A DNA stretch of 24,765 nt, from contig CALBKQ010000004.1 of assembly GCA_937895645.1 (NCBI GenBank), positions 1 to 24,765 on the forward strand, in the 5' to 3' direction. Below the pieces are notes generated by a model. That model was not told where the DNA came from. It saw nothing but the letters and a program-made list of their open reading frames with translations, and made no database searches. Made by a program: the position numbers and the translations under genes. Source of the DNA: an uncultured Clostridia bacterium. Its GTDB lineage: Bacteria > Bacillota > Clostridia > Oscillospirales > Acutalibacteraceae. Shown in pieces: positions 15,057 to 21,704 of the stretch; within the stretch, counting starts at the first letter, position 1; each line of letters starts with the position of its first letter.

Positions 15057-16289
15057 TTAGAACTTTAATGCGTTTTCACGGTATTCTCTTGGAGTTTTAC
15101 CAGTTTGTTTTTTGAACATTTTTGTAAAATAGTTTACGTCATAAATACCGCAGTTTTGCGCAACGGTCTGGATTTGCAGATTGGTTGATACAAGTAAAAA
15201 CGCTGCATGTTCAATTCTTTTCTTTGAAACATATTCAGTAAGTGTCATGCCGGTTTCTTTTTTGAATAAAGTTGAAAGATAACTTGCGTTTACATTAAGC
15301 ATTTCAGCCTGACGGTGCAGACTTAAATCGGCAGTCAAATCGGAATCAATTATAGTAATAACTTTCTGCACAAGAAGTGAGTAGTTTTTCATTGAGTGAT
15401 TTTTAACAAGAGCACAGTATTTATAAATCATATCGTGCATCATATCAATGCCTTCCTGCACAGATTTGATTTTTTCGATTTTCTTAGCAAAATCTGATGA
15501 TACACCATCAATATAAAATGGGTGAACACCACCTTGTTCAACTGCTTTGCGAAGAAGCACATTTGCTACAATCACATAGTTTTTCATATTGCGTACAGGG
15601 TCAGGTACCCGCATTTCAAGCATAAGTTCAGATGAGTTACTGATAATCTGTTCAGCCTTGTGGGTAATGCCCTGGCTCACTGCCTGCATAAGTTTGCGTT
15701 CACCTTCGTAACGACTTTCAAGCATTTTCATAGCAAGTAAAGGGTCGTCAATGTGGTTGCCAAGACGCTCAACAACTTCAGGAAAGTTGTTTTCAGGGGC
15801 AACGAGACTTAAATTTTTAACAGTAAAGTTATCCATACTTCCCCAAAGAAGCTCAGCTAATGAAATAAAAAGCGAGGACACAATATCTTTGTCAGCGTAA
15901 ACAGGTATAGTTGTGTAGTATTTTTCAATTTGGTTGCTGAGTGACGGGGAAATATTATATTGATTTGCAGCGTCAACAATCATTTTTTGAGTGAAATCCC
16001 TGTCAATGTAAGGACCTGCAATAAAAGTCTTTTTACCGTCTGTTTCAGGCAAAATAATAAAAATATAGTTACAACTGAAACTGTCAGTAAGCAAGAAAAT
16101 AGTGTTTTCAGTAAGCGTTTCGTGATGGGTGCAGAATAACTGGTCATAGTCTTCGTTTAGCCCTAATGAATCGCGAAGTCCACGGTCTGCCATTCTGTAT
16201 GAAGTATCCCCGTCAGTTATAATACAGGAATTTATTCTGTAATTTTCAAGAATTTTCTGAAAAAATTCAAGTTCTTTAGTGTAGTTCAT
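15057..16289 (-). CDS. AraC/XylS-family transcriptional regulator
   Basis: 410 residues. The C-terminal 100 or so form the two-helix-turn-helix AraC domain: DLSLHRQAEMLNVNASYLST, the linker helix FKKETGMTLTEYVSKKRIEHA, then VAQNCGIYDVNYFTKMFKKQ and the closing TGKTPREYRENALKF. The N-terminal 300 residues are a sensor or dimerisation region that I do not assign to a known ligand family; it has no membrane helix, so it should sense an internal ligand or protein. ATG 16289 follows GAGG with 8-nt spacing. It is divergent from the GPH symporter gene, and the GH2 gene follows that. Divergent AraC regulators commonly activate the adjacent sugar genes, and I infer that role here. Confidence 0.9.
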   Translation of the reverse strand: MNYTKELEFFQKILENYRINSCIITDGDTSYRMADRGLRDSLGLNEDYDQLFCTHHETLTENTIFLLTDSFSCNYIFIILPETDGKKTFIAGPYIDRDFTQKMIVDAANQYNISPSLSNQIEKYYTTIPVYADKDIVSSLFISLAELLWGSMDNFTVKNLSLVAPENNFPEVVERLGNHIDDPLLAMKMLESRYEGERKLMQAVSQGITHKAEQIISNSSELMLEMRVPDPVRNMKNYVIVANVLLRKAVEQGGVHPFYIDGVSSDFAKKIEKIKSVQEGIDMMHDMIYKYCALVKNHSMKNYSLLVQKVITIIDSDLTADLSLHRQAEMLNVNASYLSTLFKKETGMTLTEYVSKKRIEHAAFLLVSTNLQIQTVAQNCGIYDVNYFTKMFKKQTGKTPREYRENALKF

Positions 16290-16321
16290 ATATTTTTCCT
16301 CATAAGTTAAATACTGCTATT

Positions 16322-16350
16322 ATTATCGTACAATTTTTGGTAAATTTCAA
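16322..16350 (-). promoter_or_regulatory. Sigma-A promoter of the AraC-family regulator gene
   Basis: Minus-strand TTGAAA (16345-16350), a 17-nt spacer and GATAAT (16322-16327). Close to consensus, so the regulator itself is probably made constitutively at a moderate level. Confidence 0.72.
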
Positions 16351-16397
16351 GACATAACAAAAAAAATACTGAAAAAAATGAAAAAAATACTCACTTA

Positions 16398-16455
16398 TTA
16401 TACCCGATATAGTATAAAATATTGTCGTATGGATAATAGGGTAGAGTTATACTCT
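16398..16455 (+). promoter_or_regulatory. Activator-type control region of the symporter gene
   Basis: TTATAC-CCGATATA-GTATAA (16398-16417) and AGAGT-TAT-ACTCT (16443-16455) are inverted repeats. The second contains GTTATACT, whose TATACT (16448-16453) is a possible -10 box about 35 nt before the ATG. No good -35 is found at 16-18 nt. That pattern is usual for promoters needing an activator such as the divergent AraC protein. Binding is not demonstrated. Confidence 0.4.
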
Positions 16456-16487
16456 TTCCAACAGAAATTAAAAGGGGGATTTCCACA

Positions 16488-18092
16488 ATGGCAAAAGAGA
16501 AAAAACTCGATGCTAACGGTTACCGCAAGTTTGGTATGCTTGATAAATCCGCATACGCTGCCGGTGACTTTGGCTGTAACATGAGCTTTGCGCTTAAAGG
16601 TACAGTTCAGACATTCTGGCTTGTTTATATGACAATGGAAACAGGCTTGTTGTCAATATTGTTATTACTTGTTCAGGCTTGGGACGCAATCAACGACCCT
16701 ATTATTGGTGCAATGATTGACAACGACAAGAGAAAGTATAAGATGGGTAAGTTTAAGACATACATCTTTATTGGTGCTTGCGGATTATTGGTTGCAGGTG
16801 CAGCAGTATTCCTTCCATTCCCTAACGCTTCAACTGTTGTTAAAGCAATCTTATTCGTTTTAGGCTATATCGTTTGGGATGCTTGCTATACTGTTGCTAA
16901 TGTTCCTTATGGTTCAATGCTTTCACTTGTTACTGAAGATTCAGGTGAACGCGCACAGCTCTCAACTTGGCGTTCAATCGGTTCAATGTTTGGTAACATT
17001 GTTCCTATGGTTGTTCTTCCAATGATTATTTGGGAAAAAGTTACATTTGACGGAACAACAGATTTCCTTGATAGAATTGAAATCCCTGAGGGCTTTGATA
17101 AATCTCAATTCCTTACAAATCCATTAACAGGCGAAGCATATAAAATTGGCGAAGCTGTACTTAGCCCTGTAACTGGTAAACAGGTAGAAATGCTTAACGG
17201 CGAATTAGTATTCTGGGCAGCACTTATTATGGGTGTGTTCGGCTTCATAGCATTTATGTTTATGATTAAGACAATCACTATTCGTGTTGATGAAAATGCA
17301 GTTAAAACAAGTGAAGGCGGAGAAAAATTCAATGTTATCAAGTCATTTGGTAAGTTTATGAAAAACCGTCCTGCAGTTGGTGCTACAGTTGCTGCTATGG
17401 GTATGTTCCTTGGTATGCAGTCTGCTACAACAGCTACAACAATTATGTTTGCTACATACTTCAACAAAGCTTCAATGTCTGGCGTTGTTCAGATGATTGG
17501 TTTCCTTCCTGTTGTTGTATTCTTACCATTTATTAAGAAACTCGTTAACAAGTTCGGTAAGAAAGAGGCTTCAGTTGCTGGTACAATCGCTTCAATTATT
17601 GGCGGTCTTGTAATGTTTATCTTCCCAACAATTGAAAATCTTGACATAGCATTAGTTGTTTATCTTTTAGGTCTTGTAGCATTCGGTTTTGGTATGAGTG
17701 TTTATACTTGCGTTTCTTGGGCTATGATGGCTGACGCTATCGACTATAATGAATGGAAGTTTGGCACTCGCGAAGAAGGAACAGTTTATGCACTTCACTC
17801 ATTCTTCCGTAAACTTGCTCAGGGCATTGGCCCTTCAGTTGTTCTTGCAATTATGGGTGCTCTTGGTTATGTATCTAAAAAAGGAACAATTGGTCAGAGT
17901 GCAGAAACAGCACACAATATGTGCTGGCTTGTTGCAGCACTTTATCTCTTTAGTGCAGTTGTTCAGTTTATCGGCATAGCATTCATTTACAATCTTGATA
18001 AGAAAACTCTTGAACAGATGAATGAAGAACTTGCAGAAAGACACGAAAGAGCAGAAAAAATGCACGATGCAAGAAAAGCATTATACAAATAA
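16488..18092 (+). CDS. GPH-family glycoside/uronide:cation symporter
   Basis: 534 residues, about 12 membrane helices, a member of the glycoside-pentoside-hexuronide branch of the major facilitator superfamily (MelB, GusB, XynP relatives). The family signature is clear: YAAGDFGCNMSFALKGTVQT at the start, the QAWDAINDPIIGAMIDN segment of helix 2, and RKYKMGKFKTYI in the first cytoplasmic loop. A loop of about 50 residues (TDFLDRIEIPEGFDKSQFLT to VEMLNGEL, near 185-235) is longer than in MelB. GPH carriers bring in a glycoside or uronide with Na+ or H+. ATG 16488 has AGGGGG 9 nt upstream. The GH2 hydrolase gene follows at 170 nt under a separate promoter, which suggests the imported sugar is its substrate. 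Confidence 0.92.
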   Translation: MAKEKKLDANGYRKFGMLDKSAYAAGDFGCNMSFALKGTVQTFWLVYMTMETGLLSILLLLVQAWDAINDPIIGAMIDNDKRKYKMGKFKTYIFIGACGLLVAGAAVFLPFPNASTVVKAILFVLGYIVWDACYTVANVPYGSMLSLVTEDSGERAQLSTWRSIGSMFGNIVPMVVLPMIIWEKVTFDGTTDFLDRIEIPEGFDKSQFLTNPLTGEAYKIGEAVLSPVTGKQVEMLNGELVFWAALIMGVFGFIAFMFMIKTITIRVDENAVKTSEGGEKFNVIKSFGKFMKNRPAVGATVAAMGMFLGMQSATTATTIMFATYFNKASMSGVVQMIGFLPVVVFLPFIKKLVNKFGKKEASVAGTIASIIGGLVMFIFPTIENLDIALVVYLLGLVAFGFGMSVYTCVSWAMMADAIDYNEWKFGTREEGTVYALHSFFRKLAQGIGPSVVLAIMGALGYVSKKGTIGQSAETAHNMCWLVAALYLFSAVVQFIGIAFIYNLDKKTLEQMNEELAERHERAEKMHDARKALYK

Positions 18093-18112
18093 TAAATCAG
18101 TTTGATTTTTTG

Positions 18113-18147
18113 AACCGTCAGCGGTTTTCCGTTGACGGTTATTTTTA
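18113..18147 (+). terminator. Terminator of the symporter gene
   Basis: A 12-bp stem AACCGTCAGCGG/CCGTTGACGGTT (one G-U pair) with a TTTT loop, then an A and five U residues. It lies 20 nt past the stop, so the GH2 gene is probably transcribed on its own. Confidence 0.85.
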
Positions 18148-18204
18148 TAAAAAATTATACACAAACCAATAAAAATTCTACTCACAAAAAAATCCACTTT
18201 TAAG

Positions 18205-18235
18205 TTAAAATATAAAAGTAGGTTGTTATACTTTT
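18205..18235 (+). promoter_or_regulatory. Promoter and inverted repeat before the GH2 gene
   Basis: TTAAAA (18205-18210), a 16-nt spacer and TATACT (18227-18232). An inverted repeat AAAAGTA/TACTTTT (18214-18220 with 18229-18235) straddles the -10 box. The 8-mer GTTATACT (18225-18232) also occurs before the symporter gene at 16446-16453, so the two genes may share a regulator. The ATG follows at 18263 after AAAGGAG. Confidence 0.5.
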
Positions 18236-18262
18236 AACGAAAAAAGAAAAGGAGTATATATT

Positions 18263-20500
18263 ATGAGAAAAATTATCAGCTTAAATCGAAAATGGTCATT
18301 CCGTAAAGGTGTGAATGAAGTTCCTGCAGTTACACCTGAGGACTGGGACTTTGTAAATGTTCCTCATTGTTGGAATGCTATTGACGGTCAAGACGGTGGC
18401 AACGACTATTTCCGTGGAACTTGTTGTTATGTAAAAGATATTGATATGGAAGATGTTCCTACAGCAGATAAATACTACCTTGAAATTAACGGTGCAAACT
18501 CATCTGCAACTGTTTATATGAATGGTGAAAAATTAGCATCTCACGACGGTGGTTATTCTACTTGGAGAGTTGATATTACTGACGCACTTAAAAAGGGTAC
18601 ACGCCTTGGTATTCTTGTTGATAACTCTGCAAATGAAACAGTTTATCCACAAATGGCAGACTTTACATTCTATGGTGGTCTTTACAGAGATGTAAATCTT
18701 ATTGCAGTAAACGAAAGCCACTTTGAACTTGATTATTACGGTGGTCGTGGTATTGCAATCACACCTGAAGTAGTTGGTACTGACGCAAAAGTTACATTTG
18801 AATCTTTTGTTACAAATAAAAAGCCTGGTCAGATGATTAATTATATCATCAAAGATAAATTAGGCGACGTTGTAGCAACACTTAAAACTGACGAAGCAAA
18901 AGAAGTAATCGAGATTAAAAATGTTGTTCTTTGGAATGGTAGAAAAAATCCATATTTATATACAGCAGAAATAGAACTTCTTGACGGTGACAAGGTAATC
19001 GATAAAGTTTCAACCCGTTTCGGTTGTCGTACATTCCAGATTGACCCTGAACGCGGATTTATCCTTAATGGTGAAGAATATCCACTTCGCGGTGTTTCTC
19101 GTCATCAGGACAGATGGGGTTATGGTAACGCACTTCTTCCCGAACACCACAAAGAAGATATGGAACTTATCTATGAAATGGGTGCAAACACAATCCGTCT
19201 TGCACACTATCAGCATGACCAGTATTTCTACGACCTTTGTGACGAATATGGTATGGTAATTTGGGCAGAAATCCCATATATTTCAAAGCATATGCCAACA
19301 GGTCGTGAAAATACAATTTCACAGATGAAAGAACTTATTGTTCAGAACTACAATCACCCATCAATCGTTGTTTGGGGACTTTCAAATGAAATTTCAATGA
19401 ATGGCTCTGATGATGACCTTGTTGAAAATCATAAAATCCTTAATGACCTTTGTCACGAAATGGACAAAACAAGACTTACAACTATCGCAGTTGTTTCAAT
19501 GTGCAGTATGGATGACCCATATTTGCAGATTCCTGATGTTGTGTCACACAACCACTACTTTGGTTGGTATGGTGGCGACACAAGCATGAACGGCCCTTGG
19601 TTTGATAACTTCCACGCTAAGTTCCCTAACATTCCTGTTGGTATGAGTGAATACGGTTGCGAAGCACTTAACTGGCATACATCAAACCCACAGCAAGGTG
19701 ACTACACAGAAGAATATCAGGCATATTATCACGAAGAACTTATCAAACAGTTGTTCTCAAGAAAATACATCTGGGCAACTCACGTATGGAATATGTTCGA
19801 CTTCGGTGCTGATGCTCGTCAGGAGGGTGGCGAAAATGGTCAGAATCATAAAGGTCTTATGACATTTGACCGCAAATACAAGAAAGACGCATTCTATGCT
19901 TATAAAGCATGGCTTTCTGATGACCCATTCGTTCATATCTGTGGTAAACGTTATGTTGACCGTGTAGAAGACCTTACAAAAGTTACTGTTTATTCAAACC
20001 TTCCTGAAGTTGAACTTATCGCAAATGGTAAGAGTCTTGGTAAACAGGCAAGTGATAATCACTTTTTCTATTTTGATGTTCCTAATACTGCAAGTGTTAC
20101 ACATCTTCAGGCAATTTCAGGTGAATACGGTGACCAGAGTAAAATATGTAAGGTTGAAGTATTTAATGAAGATTATCGTCTTAAAGAAAAGGGTGCAGTT
20201 CTTAACTGGTTTGATATTACAGAGGTTGAGGGATATCTTTCACTTAATGATAAGATGAGTGAACTTCTTAAAGTTCCTGAAGGCCAGGCACTCTTTGGTC
20301 AGATTATGGGACCAATCGCAGAAGCTGCAAAACAGAGCGCAGGTGAAGGCGGTTTTGAAATGAACGAGGGTATTATGCAGATGATGGGTGGATTTACCGT
20401 TCTTCGTCTTATCGGTATGCTCGGCATGACAGGTCTTAAAATGAATAAAGAGCAGTTGCTTGATTTGAATGCTAAACTTAACAAGATTAAGAAAGCATAA
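18263..20500 (+). CDS. GH2 beta-galactosidase or beta-glucuronidase
   Basis: 745 residues, cytoplasmic. The N-terminal sugar-binding jelly roll (FVNVPHCWNAIDGQDGGNDY) is followed by an immunoglobulin-like domain and a barrel with RGVSRHQDRWGYGNAL, NTIRLAHYQHDQYFYDLCDE and the acid/base Glu376 in WGLSNEIS. The nucleophile is Glu463 in GMSEYGCEALNWH. An N-H-K sequence (528-530, QNHKGLMTFDRKYKKDAF) resembles the NxK motif of beta-glucuronidases, but similar text occurs in clostridial beta-galactosidases, so the substrate is open. After a beta domain (VTVYSNLPEVELIANGKSLG), the last 90 or so residues are an Ala/Met/Gly-rich helical module (MSELLKVPEGQALFGQIMGP ... LLDLNAKLNKIKK) outside the catalytic core. 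It follows the GPH symporter and ends at a terminator. Confidence 0.9.
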   Translation: MRKIISLNRKWSFRKGVNEVPAVTPEDWDFVNVPHCWNAIDGQDGGNDYFRGTCCYVKDIDMEDVPTADKYYLEINGANSSATVYMNGEKLASHDGGYSTWRVDITDALKKGTRLGILVDNSANETVYPQMADFTFYGGLYRDVNLIAVNESHFELDYYGGRGIAITPEVVGTDAKVTFESFVTNKKPGQMINYIIKDKLGDVVATLKTDEAKEVIEIKNVVLWNGRKNPYLYTAEIELLDGDKVIDKVSTRFGCRTFQIDPERGFILNGEEYPLRGVSRHQDRWGYGNALLPEHHKEDMELIYEMGANTIRLAHYQHDQYFYDLCDEYGMVIWAEIPYISKHMPTGRENTISQMKELIVQNYNHPSIVVWGLSNEISMNGSDDDLVENHKILNDLCHEMDKTRLTTIAVVSMCSMDDPYLQIPDVVSHNHYFGWYGGDTSMNGPWFDNFHAKFPNIPVGMSEYGCEALNWHTSNPQQGDYTEEYQAYYHEELIKQLFSRKYIWATHVWNMFDFGADARQEGGENGQNHKGLMTFDRKYKKDAFYAYKAWLSDDPFVHICGKRYVDRVEDLTKVTVYSNLPEVELIANGKSLGKQASDNHFFYFDVPNTASVTHLQAISGEYGDQSKICKVEVFNEDYRLKEKGAVLNWFDITEVEGYLSLNDKMSELLKVPEGQALFGQIMGPIAEAAKQSAGEGGFEMNEGIMQMMGGFTVLRLIGMLGMTGLKMNKEQLLDLNAKLNKIKKA

Positions 20501-20520
20501 TTCAAGTTTAGTTGTATTAT

Positions 20521-20548
20521 AGGGTGGGGTTTTTCTCCACCCTTTTTT
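20521..20548 (+). terminator. Terminator of the GH2 gene
   Basis: A 9-bp stem AGGGTGGGG/CTCCACCCT with one G-U pair, a TTTTT loop and a run of six U residues, 20 nt past the stop. The next 75 nt to the following promoter hold nothing else I recognise. Confidence 0.88.
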
Positions 20549-20623
20549 GTTAGATAAATTCTAGTTATCCTTGCAACAAGTTTACATATTATTAAAATTG
20601 TGGTAATTATTTCCAAATATTTG

Positions 20624-20632
20624 TGTTATAAT
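20624..20632 (+). promoter_or_regulatory. Extended -10 promoter of the zinc-ribbon gene
   Basis: TGT-TATAAT, a consensus -10 (20627-20632) with the extended TGn element. At 17 nt upstream only TAATTA is seen, so it would depend on the extended -10. The ATG follows 30 nt later. Confidence 0.6.
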
Positions 20633-20662
20633 ATATTTATAAAACTTTTAAGGAAGATACAA

Positions 20663-21076
20663 ATGAATTTTTTACAACAACTTATGGCGAAATTTCAACA
20701 ATTTATGGTAGGGCGTTACGGTAGTGACTCCTTTACATTGTTTCTTACAATTTCAGGTCTTTTGTGTTCAATATTAAGTAACTTCAGACACCTGAGGTTT
20801 TTATATTTAATAAGTGTACTATTAATTTTTTACGGTGTTTTCCGTACATTTTCAAGGAACTATGAGGCGAGAAGAAAAGAACTTAATTGGTATTTAAGAT
20901 GGTCTGAAAAACCAAAAGCATATATTAAACTTTTAGGTAATCAAATCCGTGACCGTAAAACTCACCGTTATTACAGATGCAAAAGTTGTAAAACAGTTAT
21001 GCGAGTGCCAAAGGGCAGAGGCAAGATTGAAATTACTTGTCCTAAATGTAGAATGAAAGTAATAAAAAAGACCTAA
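20663..21076 (+). CDS. Small membrane protein with C-terminal zinc ribbon
   Basis: 137 residues from ATG 20663, with AAGGAAG 6 nt upstream; the frame is open further back, but that part precedes the promoter. Two transmembrane helices lie at about 23-40 (SFTLFLTISGLLCSILSN) and 44-62 (LRFLYLISVLLIFYGVF). A basic stretch (RNYEARRKELNWYLRW) follows, and then a zinc ribbon, CKSC at 106-109 and CPKC at 126-129, separated by a basic loop. The short loop between helices puts both termini on the same side, probably inside, so the ribbon would be cytoplasmic and could bind nucleic acid or protein. The layout is common in Clostridia hypothetical proteins; I cannot give a function. Confidence 0.82.
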   Translation: MNFLQQLMAKFQQFMVGRYGSDSFTLFLTISGLLCSILSNFRHLRFLYLISVLLIFYGVFRTFSRNYEARRKELNWYLRWSEKPKAYIKLLGNQIRDRKTHRYYRCKSCKTVMRVPKGRGKIEITCPKCRMKVIKKT

Positions 21077-21176
21077 TTTGGTTGTTTTCCCGCAATACTT
21101 CCTCGCCTTCAACTCGCGGTATACCTGATACAGCTTCGTTTCGGCGAAATTGTCTTGCGAAAAAATAATTCAAATT
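21075..21176. repeat. Intergenic bulged hairpin element A
   Basis: A long imperfect inverted repeat beginning in the stop codon of the zinc-ribbon gene. Paired blocks from outside in: AATTTG/CAAATT (21075-21080 with 21171-21176), CGCAA/TTGCG (21091-21095 with 21155-21159), TCGCC/GGCGA (21103-21107 with 21143-21147), AAC/GTT (21111-21113 with 21138-21140), and GCGGTAT/ATACAGC (21116-21122 with 21128-21134, one mismatch) around the loop ACCTG. The AAC/GTT pair is set off from the tip stem by TC on the left and TTC on the right. The same tip design occurs at 24028-24109. It could be a MITE-like DNA repeat or a structured 3' RNA. Confidence 0.55.
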
Positions 21177-21218
21177 TAAAGTTATGTTTTCTTGAACAAA
21201 ATGTTACAACAAACTTTC

Positions 21219-21252
21219 AAAAACAGTCCATTTTCGTGGACTGTTTTTCTTT
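21219..21252 (+). terminator. Terminator after the zinc-ribbon gene
   Basis: Stem AAAACAGTCCA/TGGACTGTTTT (21220-21230 with 21237-21247), loop TTTTCG, then a U-rich tail. It lies about 140 nt past the stop, so hairpin element A would be inside the 3' untranslated region. Confidence 0.85.
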
Positions 21253-21260
21253 TACCTTTA

Positions 21261-21289
21261 TTGAAAACGGTTATTGTCTGTGATATTAT
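21261..21289 (+). promoter_or_regulatory. Sigma-A promoter of the 79-aa gene
   Basis: TTGAAA (21261-21266), a 17-nt spacer and TATTAT (21284-21289); start expected near 21296, just before the LexA-type box. Confidence 0.72.
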
Positions 21290-21301
21290 ACTTTCCATAC
21301 A

Positions 21302-21313
21302 GAACAAATGTTC
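21302..21313. promoter_or_regulatory. LexA (SOS) box
   Basis: GAACAAATGTTC fits the Gram-positive LexA/DinR operator GAAC-N4-GTTC exactly, with a flanking G on the right as in the B. subtilis consensus. It sits just downstream of the predicted transcription start and 20 nt before the ATG, where bound LexA would block transcription. Confidence 0.75.
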
Positions 21314-21333
21314 GGTATAGAAGGGAGGCAGAA

Positions 21334-21573
21334 ATGACTTTGTATGAGTTAGGAGAACAGTATTTGAAACAGGCAGACGATTTGAAAGAGATAATTTCAG
21401 GTTATTCTGCCCGTAAAAAAGAAATGAACGGGATAGAACTGTATGAACTTAACAGTAAAATCACAACACTTCGCGAAATGGAGCGAGATACGCGAATTAT
21501 CGGCAGAAAATTAACCGAGTATTATTCTCAACAGATTACACGAAAAGTGTATCATTCACATCACATCAATTGA
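21334..21573 (+). CDS. Probable SOS-controlled small helical protein of unknown function
   Basis: 79 residues from ATG 21334 with AGGGAGG 5 nt upstream. It begins MTLYELGEQYLKQADDLKEI and is almost wholly helical, with heptad-like spacing of hydrophobic residues (LGEQYLKQADDLKEII, LYELNSKITTLREMERDTRI) typical of a short coiled coil, and a His-rich end, YHSHHIN. No signal peptide, membrane helix or catalytic motif is visible. Its promoter carries a LexA-type operator, so it should be induced by DNA damage. I do not recognise the family. SOS genes of this size in Firmicutes include division inhibitors such as YneA, but YneA has a membrane helix and LysM domain that this protein lacks. A phage- or element-derived origin is possible; no other mobile genes adjoin it. 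Confidence 0.78.
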   Translation: MTLYELGEQYLKQADDLKEIISGYSARKKEMNGIELYELNSKITTLREMERDTRIIGRKLTEYYSQQITRKVYHSHHIN

Positions 21574-21597
21574 CTTTTAGCGTGAGTATTGTATAAT
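21570..21597 (+). promoter_or_regulatory. Strong promoter of a very short transcription unit
   Basis: TTGACT (21570-21575), a 16-nt spacer and a perfect TATAAT (21592-21597). The -35 overlaps the stop codon of the 79-aa gene. A terminator follows about 60 nt after the expected start near 21604, so the transcript would be only about 95 nt. Confidence 0.55.
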
Positions 21598-21658
21598 GGG
21601 TGTAGAAGCATTAGGTTTGATAGTTTTCTTAATTGGTAAAAAGAAAAAGCAAAAATAA
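21596..21658 (+). CDS. Possible 20-aa hydrophobic, lysine-tailed peptide
   Basis: An open frame MGVEALGLIVFLIGKKKKQK runs up to the terminator. The pattern of a hydrophobic core followed by a lysine tail recalls small membrane peptides of type I toxin systems, but it is shorter than most. There is no good ribosome site, and the ATG overlaps the -10 box at 21592-21597, so that promoter could not make a message carrying this start; read-through from the SOS gene could. The region may equally be a small RNA with no protein. Confidence 0.25.
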   Translation: MGVEALGLIVFLIGKKKKQK

Positions 21659-21662
21659 CAAC

Positions 21663-21698
21663 AAAAAAGAGCAGGTAAAAACCTGCTCTTTAATTTTT
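21663..21698. terminator. Bidirectional terminator between the short unit and uxaC
   Basis: Stem AAAGAGCAGGT/ACCTGCTCTTT (21666-21676 with 21681-21691), loop AAAA, with an A-run on the left and a U-rich tail on the right. It serves the rightward small genes and, leftward, uxaC, whose stop is at 21705. Confidence 0.88.
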
Positions 21699-21704
21699 GC
21701 TCAA

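Noticed and set aside
17105..17467. Leftward 120-aa frame inside the symporter gene
   Set aside because: Antisense shadow of transmembrane codons, which keeps hydrophobic character by chance; no promoter or ribosome site.
21077..21260. A gene or tRNA in the gap after the zinc-ribbon gene
   Set aside because: No frame with a start signal and no cloverleaf or TTCRANY loop; the region holds hairpin element A and a terminator.
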